This document shows, piece after piece, positions 32,601 to 40,302 of a stretch of DNA of 64,000 nt. The notes beneath the pieces are model-generated. The model was given only the letters and a program-made list of their open reading frames with translations, was not told the origin of the DNA and did no database searches. Position 1 is the first letter of the stretch. Each line of letters starts with the position of its first letter. The stretch spans positions 7,880,745 to 7,944,744 of the forward strand of contig OZ020262.1 of assembly GCA_963971285.1 (NCBI GenBank). Reading direction: 5' to 3'. Both the position numbers and the translations under genes were made by a program. The stretch comes from Astropecten irregularis. Taxonomy: Eukaryota > Echinodermata > Asteroidea > Paxillosida > Astropectinidae.

Positions 32601-33868
32601 TAGAAACATATATAATTATTAAAATATTTCCACCTGACACTGCCTGAAATGCTGTATTTATCCAGAAATTAGTAAAACAAAGACCGACAACAGTTTTAAT
32701 CTCGAGGTACATTGTAAGATCAAAACCATTCTTCATGTTTTATAAAAAAAATTGAGTTGGGTTTACACTATTTTCTCGTGAATCAGATGTCCGATTAAGC
32801 TCAAATTTTCACAGTGTATATTATTTCATATGTACAATTGTACATGTTTGATCAGACAACATGAGTGCTGTCCTGTGACCTTTACCAACCATGTATTGTA
32901 CCTTTAAGCATTAGCCAAAGGTTTGTCCTCTTTTTTCCTTTCAGTTTCAGTTAACTGTTAGTGGAAATTTGTAACCGGATATTTCATGTACATACATTTT
33001 TTATGTACATGTAGTTAAATCCAGGTCAGTTAATAACCTCTAACCGGATACAAAAATCCCAGCACTATTATTACACACTACAGCATGCATTTTTCTTCAT
33101 TTACATGTAATATTAGCAAAGATATCAATTTGGATCTTGTCACCGCACTTTTTCTGGAAGTTATATATTTCAATCATTATTTTGTTTTTAAACATTGTTA
33201 AATTTGATGTAAAACAGAGGGAAATCATTCTCACCATATTGGCGAGGGTCATATGACCTGAGACAGCCATACATTGCATCTGGTTCATAATATGGAGATT
33301 CCTTCCCAAAGGCATGCATGATAGCAAAGTAGATGGCTTCAATAGTCTCCAACTCTCTCAGATCCACAAAGATGACTTTGTGGAACTCGCGCAGGCGGAA
33401 ACAGGACTCCTTGGCAAGGCGAGTCTTCCCAGATCCTGGCATACCAGTGATAGCCACCATGTGAACATGGTCATAGCTCTCAGTCTCATCCAAGATGCCA
33501 ACAATCTGATCCAGCGTATCTTTATGTCCAAAATAAGGTCCGTCGACTGAAGATGACTTCAAATGAAGCTTCCGAGAGACAACCTGTCGCTCTCGTTCAT
33601 ATTCATCAAGAGCTACCAAGATGTCGTGTCTCTCCAGCTTGGTCAAGCACATTCTCAAGAGCTCGGTGTCTTGCTCGTTGATCTTGTTTCTCCCTTCTAG
33701 GGCTTCCAAGAGCTTCAAGGCATCGTCTTCGATGGTTTTGTATTCTTCACGGGCCAGATGATCGCGCAACAGCATCTTGGCTTTTTCGACATCTTCTTTG
33801 ACCAGCATGTCTGACATCCAAACCAAAAGCCATCTGAATCGAGAACGGGTAAGGTCTGAAGTATCCAT
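17474..33868 (-). CDS. DED-NB-ARC-TPR signalling NTPase (spliced gene, at least 10 coding exons)
   Basis: Gene-level entry. Joining the exons listed separately gives an uninterrupted frame of about 998 codons from ATG at 33868 to the exon ending at 17474; at every junction the GT..AG borders and codon phases agree. Order of parts: DED-like helical domain (residues about 10-92), NB-ARC ATPase (about 109-470) with Walker A GMPGSGKT at 142-149, Walker B VLMLD at 215-219, TSR at 260-262, GKNPLAL at 319-325 and a degenerate MHD (MHL, 460-462), TPR solenoid (about 526-880), then a polar Ser/Asp/Lys-rich tail with KRKR. Related NB-ARC proteins such as APAF-1 use nucleotide exchange to oligomerise and present a death-fold domain to effectors; a cytosolic apoptosis or immune-sensing role is inferred from that. 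The TPR block would be the ligand- or partner-sensing part in place of WD40 or LRR repeats. The true C terminus is uncertain (see 16.4 and 9.0 kb). Confidence 0.85.
17653..18033. mobile_element. MITE family B (AAAGGTACAATACATG), copy 1
   Basis: Starts AAAGGTACAATACATGATTG; landmarks AAATTTGAGCTCAATCGGAC, GAGTCACGAGAAAATAG, the palindrome around CGTTTGGACGAACGAT and GAGGCCTTGCAAATCC. Related copies at 32323-32911 (inverted), 39095-39352 and 44497-44816. Confidence 0.8.
18178..18410. mobile_element. partial MITE pair
   Basis: 18178-18337 matches the element flanking the reverse transcriptase at 3.9-5.4 kb (GGCGCCCTCTATTGATTA.., CATGGACAACATGTCCCGG), joined to a fragment of MITE family A (GATCAAAAAGATTTTTGG, TACTAATTTCTGGATAAATA). 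Confidence 0.7.
18610..18729 (-). CDS. coding exon 9: basic/serine-rich tail segment
   Basis: Acceptor TCTTTGACAG at 18730, donor AGTG|GTAGGT at 18610; 120 nt, phase 1 in and out. Begins SESVQKRKRGSASSNDDSE: a basic cluster that could act as a nuclear-localisation signal, next to Ser/Asp stretches that look like kinase CK2 sites. Disordered by composition. Confidence 0.7.
18985..19136. mobile_element. MITE with TIR GGCCGATTTCACTAACG
   Basis: GGCCGATTTCACTAACGTTTTGCGATCATCGCTA inverts at the right end (TAGCGATGATCGCAAAG..AGTGAAATCGGCC); longer motif at 18987-19020. Confidence 0.85.
19246..19442. mobile_element. MITE with TIR AATGGACCTTTCCCATG
   Basis: AATGGACCTTTCCCATGAAATA at left and TATTTCATGGGAAAGGTCCATT at right; inner GCGCATGCGCAAATGC and TGGTTGGCAAG also invert. 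Confidence 0.85.
19515..19660. repeat. palindromic element, CAACAGCGCA family copy 2
   Basis: AATGGGAGACTTTTG..GAGTCGGTCTTGAGTCAACAGCGCA mirrored by TGCGCTGTTGACTCAAGACC..CAAAAGTCTCCCATT. Confidence 0.9.
19810..20008. mobile_element. MITE with TIR GCCATTACTGCAGTGTC
   Basis: GCCATTACTGCAGTGTCCC..CCTTTTGTCC at left, GGACAAAAGG..GGGACACTGCAGTAATGGC at right. Confidence 0.85.
20166..20450. repeat. CAAGTCACAAGTCATTG minisatellite
   Basis: Units of roughly 32-42 bp built from AAGTCCAAGTCAAGTCACAA and GTCATTGTTTG, several copies. Three frames stay open only because stop codons are absent from the unit. Confidence 0.9.
20514..20545. repeat. (TACATG)n microsatellite
   Basis: Five to six pure TACATG units; the same word is scattered throughout the window. 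Confidence 0.9.
20560..21230. other. no gene seen
   Basis: Intronic position between receptor exons 8 and 9. Contains short GGTCTAGTGA-like words repeated around 20720-20950 in both orientations and a CTCCGCACTAATGACGTCAC motif (21182) also seen at 15865. Confidence 0.4.
21512..21593 (-). CDS. coding exon 8: acidic/serine linker
   Basis: Acceptor CTATTTCAG at 21594; donor TCATCAT|GTAGGC at 21512 (weaker consensus); 82 nt, phase 0 in, phase 1 out. Encodes EAEKKSNQHMPKLEAPDTSE followed by a Ser/Thr run. No domain; the exon is supported by splice sites, phase and composition only. Confidence 0.65.
21735..21825 (-). mobile_element. tRNA-derived SINE head
   Basis: Minus-strand GTGGCCTAGCTGGTATGGC (A-box) and GGGTTCGAATCCCACC (B-box). 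Spacing suits a tRNA, but the acceptor arms do not pair well. Confidence 0.65.
22640..23091. mobile_element. Tc1/mariner-like MITE, copy 2
   Basis: Ends TACAGGGTGTCCCAGAAAAA and TTGGTGCACCCTGTA are inverted, flanked by TA; the interior matches 12171-12633 closely (AAACTGTTTATCACTTCAAG). Its end is 16 bp from the donor of receptor exon 7. Confidence 0.85.
23107..23401 (-). CDS. coding exon 7: last TPR repeats
   Basis: Acceptor CTTCAACAG at 23402, donor CCGG|GTAAGA at 23107; 295 nt, phase 2 in, phase 0 out. Residues 782-880: GDAIPIAKKAMEGRKK, then ARSIYFVGSLNLVNKNYREA with KYLDEALRMEEELW (a full TPR), and a capping helix. Just beyond the donor lies a Tc1/mariner-like MITE (22640-23091), 16 bp away. 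Confidence 0.9.
24456..25364 (-). repeat. 78-bp minisatellite derived from exon 6 plus its splice donor
   Basis: Twelve copies of a unit recognised by CTCATAGTAACTCATAGCAA and TCTGATGTCAAGATTAGAAC; one copy (about 25050) is shortened. Read on the minus strand, each carries NIAMSYYEMER, the donor AAAGGTCAGT and the start of the intron. The exon-proximal two copies keep the frame (AAG codon), the others have TAG at that place. The period of 78 is 26 codons. Confidence 0.95.
25311..25461 (-). CDS. coding exon 6: TPR repeat with multiplied 3' end
   Basis: Acceptor GTTTACAG at 25462; donor GAAAG|GTCAGT, exon end at 25311; 151 nt, phase 1 in, phase 2 out. Peptide begins TCLHDMDKYEEAIAYYQQAL, a near-consensus TPR, and ends in NIAMSYYEMER, which continues correctly into exon 7 as RYGDAI. 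The last ~53 nt of this exon together with its donor and the start of the intron are the unit of a 78-bp tandem array running on to 24.46 kb, so up to twelve donor copies lie in a row. Use of the second donor would add exactly 26 in-frame codons; further copies meet a TAG. Confidence 0.88.
25667..26023. mobile_element. MITE family A copy
   Basis: AAAGGTACTATCATACTTTG to CAAAGTATGATACTACCTTT, full length, with the central GATCTTTTAAAAGAT palindrome. Lies in the intron between exons 5 and 6. Confidence 0.9.
26077..26515 (-). CDS. coding exon 5: TPR repeats
   Basis: Acceptor CCTGTAG at 26516, donor CTAG|GTGAGG at 26077; 439 nt, phase 0 in, phase 1 out. Residues 586-732. Clear TPR signatures include CYHFCGDIYLKDRNWKEAI followed by QKALDIYK, and CYNSLGAALQD with KAMECFQMALNICKK. 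A MITE of the AAAGGTAGTATCATAC family ends 15 bp upstream of the acceptor. Confidence 0.9.
26531..26908. mobile_element. MITE family A copy, more symmetrical variant
   Basis: AAAGGTAGTATCATACTTTG to CAAAGTATGATAAGTACCTTT. Both halves carry the GGGTATGAAGATGG / CCATATTCATACCC block, so this copy is closer to a full palindrome than the others. Starts 15 bp upstream of exon 5. Confidence 0.88.
27047..27226 (-). CDS. coding exon 4: first TPR-like helices
   Basis: Acceptor CTCCCTCAG at 27227, donor TATGAG|GTAAGA at 27047; exactly 60 codons, phase 0 on both sides. The peptide (AMFWLFLVVEMLLFTKQR.., AKEYGHIQVYAESKCYE) has the paired amphipathic helices of a degenerate TPR: small residues at turns, Y/A at packing positions. 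Residues 526-585. Confidence 0.85.
27258..27753. mobile_element. MITE with TIR AAGGACTTTTCACACGA
   Basis: AAGGACTTTTCACACGACACT and CATCGTGTGAAAAGGCCTTAA are the ends; AACTCTCAACCATTGAGAAA and TCTCAATGGTTGAGAGTT invert inside. Confidence 0.85.
28008..28545. mobile_element. MITE with TIR AGGCTGTGTCCGAAACGG
   Basis: GGCTGTGTCCGAAACGGTTGT at left, ACAACCGTTTCAGACACGGCC at right, with AGCTATGGTCTAGGTCTA / CCATAGACCTAGCTCTAG nested. Confidence 0.88.
28580..28745. repeat. inverted poly-C/A and poly-T/G element
   Basis: CCCCCCCCCCAAAAAAAAAA near 28597 and TTTTTTTTGGGGGGGGG near 28720 form arms; resembles the low-complexity cores at 1250, 11160 and 12600. Confidence 0.55.
28992..29647 (-). CDS. coding exon 3: NB-ARC ARC1 and winged-helix region
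   Basis: Acceptor ATGACAG at 29648, donor TTAAAG|GTACTT at 28992; 656 nt, phase 1 in, phase 0 out. Residues 307-525 of the joined protein. LCGKNPLALK (317-326) is the GxP motif that follows the ATPase core; 383-435 look like the winged-helix domain; YTMHLLLRAF (458-467) sits exactly where NB-ARC proteins carry MHDLLRxF, so the MHD aspartate is a leucine here. An acidic/basic insertion (KREDDDEG..KSKKEGG, 436-455) just precedes it. The C-terminal third is helical and leads into the TPRs. Confidence 0.9.
30130..30392. mobile_element. MITE family A, right half
   Basis: From GGTGCCCACTTTTTGAGAAA to CCAAAGTATGATACTACCTTT; the left part is missing. Confidence 0.8.
30537..30883. mobile_element. MITE family A copy
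   Basis: AAAGGTAGTATCATACTTTG to AAAGTATGATATTACCTTT; only 145 bp from the half copy to its left. Confidence 0.88.
30893..31039. repeat. palindromic element, CAACAGCGCA family copy 3
   Basis: AATGGGAGACTTTTGGAGAG..TTGAGTCAACAGCGCAC mirrored by GTGCGCTGTTGACTCAAGAC..CCAAAAGTCTCCCATT. Confidence 0.9.
31035..31378. mobile_element. MITE with TIR GTTGTGTTGCCCTCA
   Basis: GGCCTTAAAAAAAAATGTTG..TTGCCCTCA at left and TGAGGGCAACACAACAATTT..AGACCTTA at right. The right end is about 11 bp from the donor of coding exon 2. Confidence 0.85.
31389..31673 (-). CDS. coding exon 2: Walker B and sensor part of NB-ARC
   Basis: Acceptor TACTGCAG at 31674, donor CTTG|GTAAGA at 31389; 285 nt, phase 1 in and out. 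Joined to exon 1 the strand reads GGAVLMLDSVD, a clean Walker B, and later LVITSRF, the TSR (sensor 1/RNBS-B) motif of NB-ARC ATPases. A palindromic MITE ends about 11-18 nt beyond the donor (31035-31378). Confidence 0.9.
31865..32193. mobile_element. hAT-like non-autonomous element
   Basis: Ends CAGGGGTGGACAACCT and AGGTTGCCCACCCCTG are the classic CAGGGGTGGGCAA type; CCTTAGAT stands directly on both sides as an 8-bp target-site duplication, the length typical of hAT transposons. GGCGGGCCGCA words lie near both ends. Confidence 0.92.
32323..32911. mobile_element. MITE family B, inverted copy with family A material inside
   Basis: GGATTTGCAAGGCCTCC..CGTTCGGACGAACGAT matches 17653-18033 in reverse; around 32580-32690 a piece of family A (GGGTATGAAGATGG..ATTAGTAAAACAA) intervenes; ends CCATGTATTGTACCTTTAA. 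Confidence 0.75.
33235..33868 (-). CDS. coding exon 1: DED-like domain and Walker A of the NB-ARC protein
   Basis: Starts at ATG 33868-33866, preceded in frame by TGA (33880-33878), so this is the natural start. Residues 10-92 read as a death-effector-like six-helix bundle: hydrophobic spacing, LLEALEGRNKI, then LERHDILVALDEYE, which matches the RxDL-type surface motif as in FADD and caspase-8 DEDs (here RHDI, 80-83). Residues 109-116 (DGPYFGHK) resemble the FxGR entry motif of STAND ATPases. Walker A GMPGSGKT is at 142-149, followed by a strand ending KVIFVDL. The donor is TATG|GTGAGA, phase 1. Pyrin or CARD are alternative death folds, but the closing motif favours DED. Confidence 0.9.
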
Positions 33869-34144
33869 TATGTAGCTTCACACCATCAGGTCATCTGAAA
33901 AACTGAAGAAATGAAAACAAGTTACTAGCAATGCTTTTAAACAAGTCTCGTTAGTCTTCTTATATTCCAAGACAAGAAGCAAACTGTGCCGGACAGAAAT
34001 CAATCCACATATCTTGTGTACATTCTCTTTAGAATAAATGTCCTGCCTGATTACCTTTACATCCTTCAATCTACAGTCTACACTTGTATACATATCCTGT
34101 TGCAAGTGGATTAGAGTAATATCAATTCCCATCATCTGCTTTCC

Positions 34145-34545
34145 TGAGCAATTTTCACGTCCAACAAATTTCTTTCAGGGTGGAAATTAGTCTTGTTTGG
34201 GCAGTTTATTGGCTCTTAATTGTTTTTGGCAGGCTTGCACTTGTTTTAATTTCATATGTGTAGGTTTTCTAAAAATAGAACGTTATCGATTTTGTGCTGT
34301 CCTGGTGACCTTGTGTTTGATGCACATTTTAGTTTTGTTATATGTTCCTATTTGGTGTATTTTTATGTGATCCTTTTAGTCACCAAGTGTAAGAACTTAT
34401 TTCTACTAGTGCACAGTTTTAAAGTCTTATTTTTGTCTTGTATTGTAAAGTACTTTGTTATTTTAACGTTTTAAATAATTTTTTACATTGTACAATCGAA
34501 CCGTTTTTGAGGTTGCAAATAAATAAATTGATTGATTGAACGAAG
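34145..34545 (+). mobile_element. possible LINE 3' tail
   Basis: T-rich stretch ending TGCAAATAAATAAATTGATTGATTG, a short tandem tail as seen at 3' ends of CR1/L2-type elements. No coding part is present. Confidence 0.35.
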
Positions 34546-34728
34546 GTCTTGGAACCAACACTAGCACACACCATGCACACTGTACATGTCATGTACATAC
34601 ACATGTTCATACAAAGCACATTCACCGAACTTGATGACTCATTGAAGCGTGACTCTGTATCCGCTAATCCATGGCTACGAGGTGGGCAAGGTGAGTGGGG
34701 GGGCATTCTGCAATTGTGCCGGAATAAT

Positions 34729-35011
34729 TGGCAGAAAGATTTCCACTGACGGCCATGACGTAAACAGGGTTATTTCCTCCAATAGTTAACTTACATGTAT
34801 TTGATGCAAGTCATGATGAACTTCAATCTCAGGAGTGAAAACTGGTGTAGCTTATCTAGAAAGTGAGATTTTCAGGTTTTTTTTTACCTACAATTAGACC
34901 TATAAACTATGTATACACTTCGAATGCAGCGGTAGCCATTTTTATCAAAACGCCCTCTGTTGGTCCCATAGGTTTGTGCACAAGTGATGGCCGTCAGTGG
35001 AATTCTTTCCT
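34729..35011. mobile_element. MITE with TIR TTCCACTGACGGCCATGAC
   Basis: AAAGATTTCCACTGACGGCC and GGCCGTCAGTGGAATTCTTT are inverted. Sits in the 5'-UTR intron of the receptor gene. Confidence 0.82.
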
Positions 35012-35103
35012 AATCATGGTAATTGACCTATAGGGCTAAGTAACACAAGTAATAGACTAACTGCAGCTAGGTACCTGCACCCCCCCCCCCCCCCCCCCTG
35101 AGT

Positions 35104-35525
35104 ATAGGCCCTAGTCTAGTTGCGATGATCGTAACCCTAGGTCTGACATGGGGACTGGGACCTTAGGGTTACGAGAAAACGTATTCAAAATGTTTGGGAA
35201 TGACATTTTGGCCAACTCCTGAAGTACGTTTCCACTTAGTTTTCTTCCAAAATCCAAACACAAAATCTGACTACATGGATCTGATTGGTACACTGTACTT
35301 ATCAATGAGTCATATAAAACCACTTTGAATATCGAAAGATCATTATATTCAGAAAAAATGACCCAAAACTTACCGAAGGTGTCGAGATTCCCTCCGTTTG
35401 CCGTCAGTCGGCCATTTTGAATAGTGCGCAGTGTGCCATCTCGACCAAATCACGTCATGCGAAATGCCGTTTTGGCTGTTCCACCTTTCAAACTCAAACT
35501 CGCAGCCCTATGGAGGGGGTGTTCC
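35104..35525. repeat. large inverted repeat, left arm
   Basis: Pairs with 36963-37372. Shared blocks: GATGATCGTAACCCTAGGTC, CTGAAGTACGTTTCCACTTA, CTTACCGAAGGTGTCGAGAT and GCCATTTTGAATAGTGCGCA. Very few differences, so it is recent or gene-converted. Confidence 0.95.
35374..35525 (-). promoter_or_regulatory. candidate 5' non-coding first exon and promoter-proximal region of the DED-NB-ARC gene
   Basis: On the minus strand this segment ends in a strong donor (CTTCG|GTAAGT, exon end at 35374), and the coding exon downstream has an acceptor (TTTTTCAG, AG at 33896-33895) 26 nt ahead of the start codon, which fits an intron in the 5' UTR. The segment holds short upstream ORFs (MAHCALFKMAD-stop and MAD-stop), common in leader exons. 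It lies in the left arm of a ~420-bp inverted repeat whose right arm (36963-37372) repeats the same exon and donor facing the other way. The transcription start is not visible; exon status is inference from splice signals and conservation between arms. Confidence 0.45.
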
Positions 35526-35937
35526 CAGAATAACACGTGCGCTGTGATACACCATGTACACGCATATCGTATACAGGTTTTTTTTTAAGTCCGCATTGTT
35601 TGCCCATGTCAAGCTGCCGCTGATAATTCAAATCTTTCATCATGAACTGAAGGAAATTGCTAAGATTTTCAAATGATTTCCTTTATGAATGGTCCCACAA
35701 ACAGACAAATGTTAGCAAGTCACAAACTCGGTGCCGACCCAATCCATGATCAAACAGAAATAAAAAGGTCATCCACCTCATCACAGATGGTCGGAAGTTA
35801 ACGGTGGACTGAAAAATATATCCGGTCATCAATTACACCAAAAATGATCATACCCGGTAGGACAGTGAGGACATATTCCTAAAAATATCACAGGAATATT
35901 CCATCGGAAAAACCACAATTAATTCTTACTGCAAATC

Positions 35938-36185
35938 TGTAGTTCTGTACTGAGCCGGCTGCGGCTGTGTGAGCCACCGTCCGTATACGGTAACGAACCC
36001 GGCCCCGATCCACCGACCGAGCGCAACATACACTTCAATTTCAAGCCCACGGCGAAATCTGTACCGAGCCGGCCGGCCGTGAGCCACCGTCCGTAACGGT
36101 GGAACGAACCCGGTCGCGATCCAAAAAGGTAGGCCTTCCGACCGAGCGCAATATACATGTACACTTCATTTCAAGCCCACGGCAC
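35938..36185. repeat. ~125-bp direct tandem duplication
   Basis: Two copies, each with TGTACCGAGCCGGC-like start, GTGAGCCACCGTCCGTA, GAACCCGG, GATCCA, CCGACCGAGCGCAA and TTCAAGCCCACGGC. GC-rich compared with surroundings; lies in the spacer of the inverted repeat. Confidence 0.85.
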
Positions 36186-36725
36186 GTGTAATGTACTGAT
36201 TGAGACTTTTGCTGGTGCATGTACACAATGTACGTTAACTACGTTTGCTTTGAAACTGTGGCTATTACGCACGCGGATACCAGGCTGTCGGTTTCGGAAG
36301 GATTTCACGATAATTTTTTTAGATTAAGTATAATTATGAAAAGAGTGTTTCTACTTGGCTTATTGAACAAAATAACTGAGTGAAATTCAAGTAAGATTTA
36401 TAAGCTGATCAGCCTGCGATTTACGGTACTTTGGAAGGACGGTCGATCAGAATATATTTTTATTTAGATCTCGCAACGATATAACCATGGAGGTATAAAA
36501 CGCATACATATCGTGTACAATACACTCCATTTCTTTCTCCATGAATCGTATTTTCGCATGTGTTCGATGTCGGCCTGTGTTGGATGTCGGAAAAAAATCA
36601 CGCCGCATACGTTTTTCTTCACCTGTCATATCAGAAGAGCGGCGGAAAATAAACTTAATTCGGCAGTTTCGGCACACGGGTCTGGTCAATTCAATAACCT
36701 GTGATTTATTTTCGTGAAATAACCA

Positions 36726-36890
36726 CAAGGGAAACTGACTGAGTTATTTTAAGTCATTGAAAAGTGAACAAAGAAAAATTGACTGGAGCGGGATTCGAAC
36801 CGGCGACCTCCTTAATACCGTACAGGCGCTCTACCAACTGAGCCATCCAGCTCAATTTTTCTTTGTTCACTTTTAAATGACTGTGATTTA
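36726..36890 (-). mobile_element. tRNA-like unit inside a hairpin
   Basis: Minus-strand GGATGGCTCAGTTGGTAGAGC and GGTTCGAATCCCGC are excellent A and B boxes with a paired D-stem (GCTC/GAGC), but the anticodon arm does not close, so this is tRNA-derived rather than a tRNA gene. It is enclosed by AAGTGAACAAAGAAAAATTGA and TCAATTTTTCTTTGTTCACTT, which pair. Confidence 0.75.
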
Positions 36891-36962
36891 TTTAACGGAC
36901 ACGCTCACACACTGTACTGTATGCGATATGCCGTGTATAGCACTGTACAACGCACGTGATAC

Positions 36963-37372
36963 GAGCCCTCCATAGGGCTGCGAGTTTGAGTTTGAAAGGT
37001 GGAACAGCCAAAACGGCATTTCGCATGACGTGATTTGGTCGAGATGGCACACTGCGCACTATTCAAAATGGCCGACTGACGGCAAACGGAGGGAATCTCG
37101 ACACCTTCGGTAAGTTTTGGGTCATTTTTTCTGAATATAATGATCTTTCGATATTCAAAGTGGTTTTATATGACTCATTGATAAGTACCAATCAGATCCA
37201 TGTAGTCAGATTTTGTGTTTGGATTTTGGAAAGTGGAAAACTAAGTGGAAACGTACTTCAGGAGTTGGCCAAAATGTCATTCCCAATCATTTTGAATACG
37301 TTTTCTCGTAACCCTAAGGTCCCAGTCCCCATGTCAGACCTAGGGTTACGATCATCGCAACTAGCCCTAGTC
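36963..37372. repeat. large inverted repeat, right arm (plus-facing first-exon copy)
   Basis: Mirror of 35104-35525. On the plus strand it has the same leader sequence and the same donor CACCTTCG|GTAAGT near 37110. No plus-strand coding exon was found downstream. Confidence 0.95.
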
Positions 37373-37374
37373 AT

Positions 37375-38550
37375 GCTATTTACTTAGGGCAAATTTAGGC
37401 CGACTGACTGAGTACTGGGTCTGCAGAAACAGATCGCCTTAAAATGACTGAAATCAAGTAAAAAAAATCCATAAAAGCACCTGCTGGCTTCTACACAGTG
37501 TCAACGACAAACAATTAAGTGGTACGTCAGTGGTAACTGGGACTGTGGGAGTGGTATACTTACGATTATTTTTGTTCCACGACGGATGACAGCAACATCG
37601 AGCACTCAAGTTATTGAAGACTCAATTGCTTTTTGTACACTGCAAAATAAAATCATCACGAAAATAATAGGCGGGCGCTCACACATACATGACATACAAA
37701 TCATACTACAAGAAGGGAGGAAACTTGACGCATTGTGTCATTGCTTTGCCAAACACATCCACACTGTTTCATGTACAGTATGATAACTGTTTGTGTTTAA
37801 AGAAACAGACGAACCCGGTTTTACGTCAAACGCTTCGATGGTTGTTCCCATCTCCGTAATACACTGGATAGGACAAAGAGAAAGGTCTATTATGGAGATC
37901 ATTGGTTGTTCCACAACGTGCTTGCCTATAAGCACGACATAAAACAGTCGTTCTACAAAATTGAGGGCGCTGTCTCGTGTTCTGGTTTGATTTTTTGTGG
38001 GCGCCATGGCGCACCCGAGTAATTGGGCGCACCACACTAATAAACTCCCAATTATCCCATTACCGTACCATAGTGTAAAATTCCTCAACTTCAAAAAACC
38101 TCATCCAGAAGTCTCTCAGATTTTGGTGCAACACTGCAAATTGTACTTTGAAGTTGAACCCTCATCTACCCAATAAATTGTTTTCAAATTGTCTTTGTTA
38201 GCCATGTAATCAATTTTATTGCTAGTAATTATTGCCCTATAAGAAAAAAGAACACACCCCCGTAATGTCCCTTCCGTAACCGACTTGCTGTACCAGTTTT
38301 CACGATGAAGCAACACTCCACGTTGGCAAAACAATTTTAAAAGCTAAGTCTCCACAACAGGCTCAAGCACTAAACCACCGGGCCCGACTCGATGATAATT
38401 ACGTAATATATTAATTGCACGACCCCCCAAATTGCATTAAGTGAAACAAAAAAACATTTGAGGGGTATAGGCCTGCCTAACACAGAATTATGATAATCAG
38501 CTCGGCGCATTGATTTGCGGGCTAATATAATGTAGTGCACCCCTGCACGT
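37375..38550. other. no gene seen
   Basis: Follows the right arm of the inverted repeat. Open frames are short and unsupported; no acceptor followed by protein-like sequence could be recognised on the plus strand. Confidence 0.4.
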
Positions 38551-38743
38551 ACAAGCTTTTAAAAGATCAAAAAGCTTTTCGGTCATTGTTTTACTAATTT
38601 CTGGATAAAATAATACAATACAGCAGGCGGATTTTTTTCTACCACCACCATGATCTTTTTATACCCTAGCCTGTAGTTATAGGTAAATCTGTGAACATTT
38701 CTGTTTTGGTTTCTTTCCAAAGTATGATATATACTACCTTTAA
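38551..38743. mobile_element. MITE family A, right half
   Basis: From TTTTAAAAGATCAAAAAG to AAAGTATGATATATACTACC. Confidence 0.75.
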
Positions 38744-39094
38744 TGTATAAGAATTAATTCACAAAACATTATTGTGAAGTATGAAAAACGGACATTTCAT
38801 GTAGAATGATCACTATAATAAATAAACAACTCATCATATCACCGCCCTGTTTATTTTCGGATTTATAGAAAACCTATAAAATAACCGCAACTTTTTGTGC
38901 ACAAATCAGTTGGGTTACTGCTCTCAGTTCCCCAGATGACGTCACAGTTTTGCTCATGAATATGGAAATGCTAATTAGTATACAAACCAAAAACCTGTTT
39001 TTAACCCTGAATCATTGTGAGGAAGTGGGTAAAATCACAGTCCCCATGTACAGTTTTTTTATTGGCACATGTTCAAGCCATAATATTCCCATTG

Positions 39095-39352
39095 CAGAGA
39101 CCCTTTAAGCTTGAAATGGTGCATTTATCCACACATTATTGAAACAAAGACCAAAAACAGTTTTAATCTCGGGGTAAGATCAAAACCATTCTTTGTTTTA
39201 TACGAAAAATTTGTCGGGTTTTCGCAATTTTTCTCGTGACTCCGATGTCCGATTTAGCTAAAATGTGCATAGTTTTATTATGTCATGTACATGCTGGATC
39301 AGTGTGCGTGCTGCTCTGTGACATTTACCAATCATGTATTATACCTTTAATG
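39095..39352. mobile_element. MITE family B copy
   Basis: AAACAAAGACCAAAAACAGT, CGTGACTCCGATGTCCGATT, ending CCAATCATGTATTATACCTTT. Confidence 0.75.
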
Positions 39353-39949
39353 CAGGCGGTCGATTGTCCTGGCCTGGCCTGGTGTTTGTTCATCTATGCT
39401 TTTAAATATCTGTGAAGTTCATGACCCCATGGAAAATCTTATCTCAGCTAAAAACAAATAAGAATGGATTAATGACGAGTATTTGGATCTTAGACGAAGA
39501 TCTACTAAGGCCAGACATCTTGCCATATAGTACTCAGAATACTGGAGCTGTCTTACAAGTAAAGATTCTCAGGAAAAGGTAGAATAATTTGTTAAGCAAA
39601 GATAACATGTTGTGCTTGGTTTTTCTGTTTCCAGTATGATCATAGGGAAAGGCAAAACCAACTTTGTTTTACAATTACATGATACAGTTCATGGTAACAT
39701 AAATACTAACAATAACTATAATGAGTGGATATGCTACCTGCAACGGTAAGGTATTAAACAAATATCTGTCCCACATAATGTTTTGAATAGTCTCTCGACA
39801 ATAACAGTTCAGTGTGAATTTAAGGTGTGGAAGAGTCAACATATCATAACAGTGGTGGTTCAACATGTGCTGAAACAAGGCGGGGTTGGTTGATCAAAAA
39901 AAGCAAAATATCATTTGGGTAAATATTTCAACACCTCGTTGGGCCTATT

Positions 39950-40302
39950 AAAGGTTGTATCATACTTTGGTGAGAGACCAAAACCAGAAATGTTCACAGA
40001 TTAACGTATAACTTTAATTTCAGGATATGACGATGATCATGCTAGTAGAAACCTACCGTTAAAATTGTTCCGCCTGAAATGGTGTATTTATCCAGAAATG
40101 AGTAAAACAACGACCGAAAATCTTTTTGATCTTTTAAAAGATCAAAAATAAAAGAGAAAAGACTTAAGAAATAGTGTGATTTTTTTCCCCGATCTACTTA
40201 AAAATTGGGCACTCTATTGGATTGTGACTGTATTTTCCTTGATATTTTTGCCCATGAATCTGTATTTCTTTGACAAAAACCAAAGTATGATCCTACCTTT
40301 AA
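39950..40302. mobile_element. MITE family A copy
   Basis: AAAGGTTGTATCATACTTTG to CAAAGTATGATCCTACCTTT with the GATCTTTTAAAAGATC centre. Confidence 0.88.

Noticed and set aside
33878-34135. 85-codon frame directly upstream of receptor exon 1
   Set aside because: It runs across the acceptor into the 5'-UTR intron and is in a different frame from the receptor start.
36781-36860. Functional tRNA gene
   Set aside because: A and B boxes are good but the anticodon stem and T-stem mispair; better as a tRNA-derived element.
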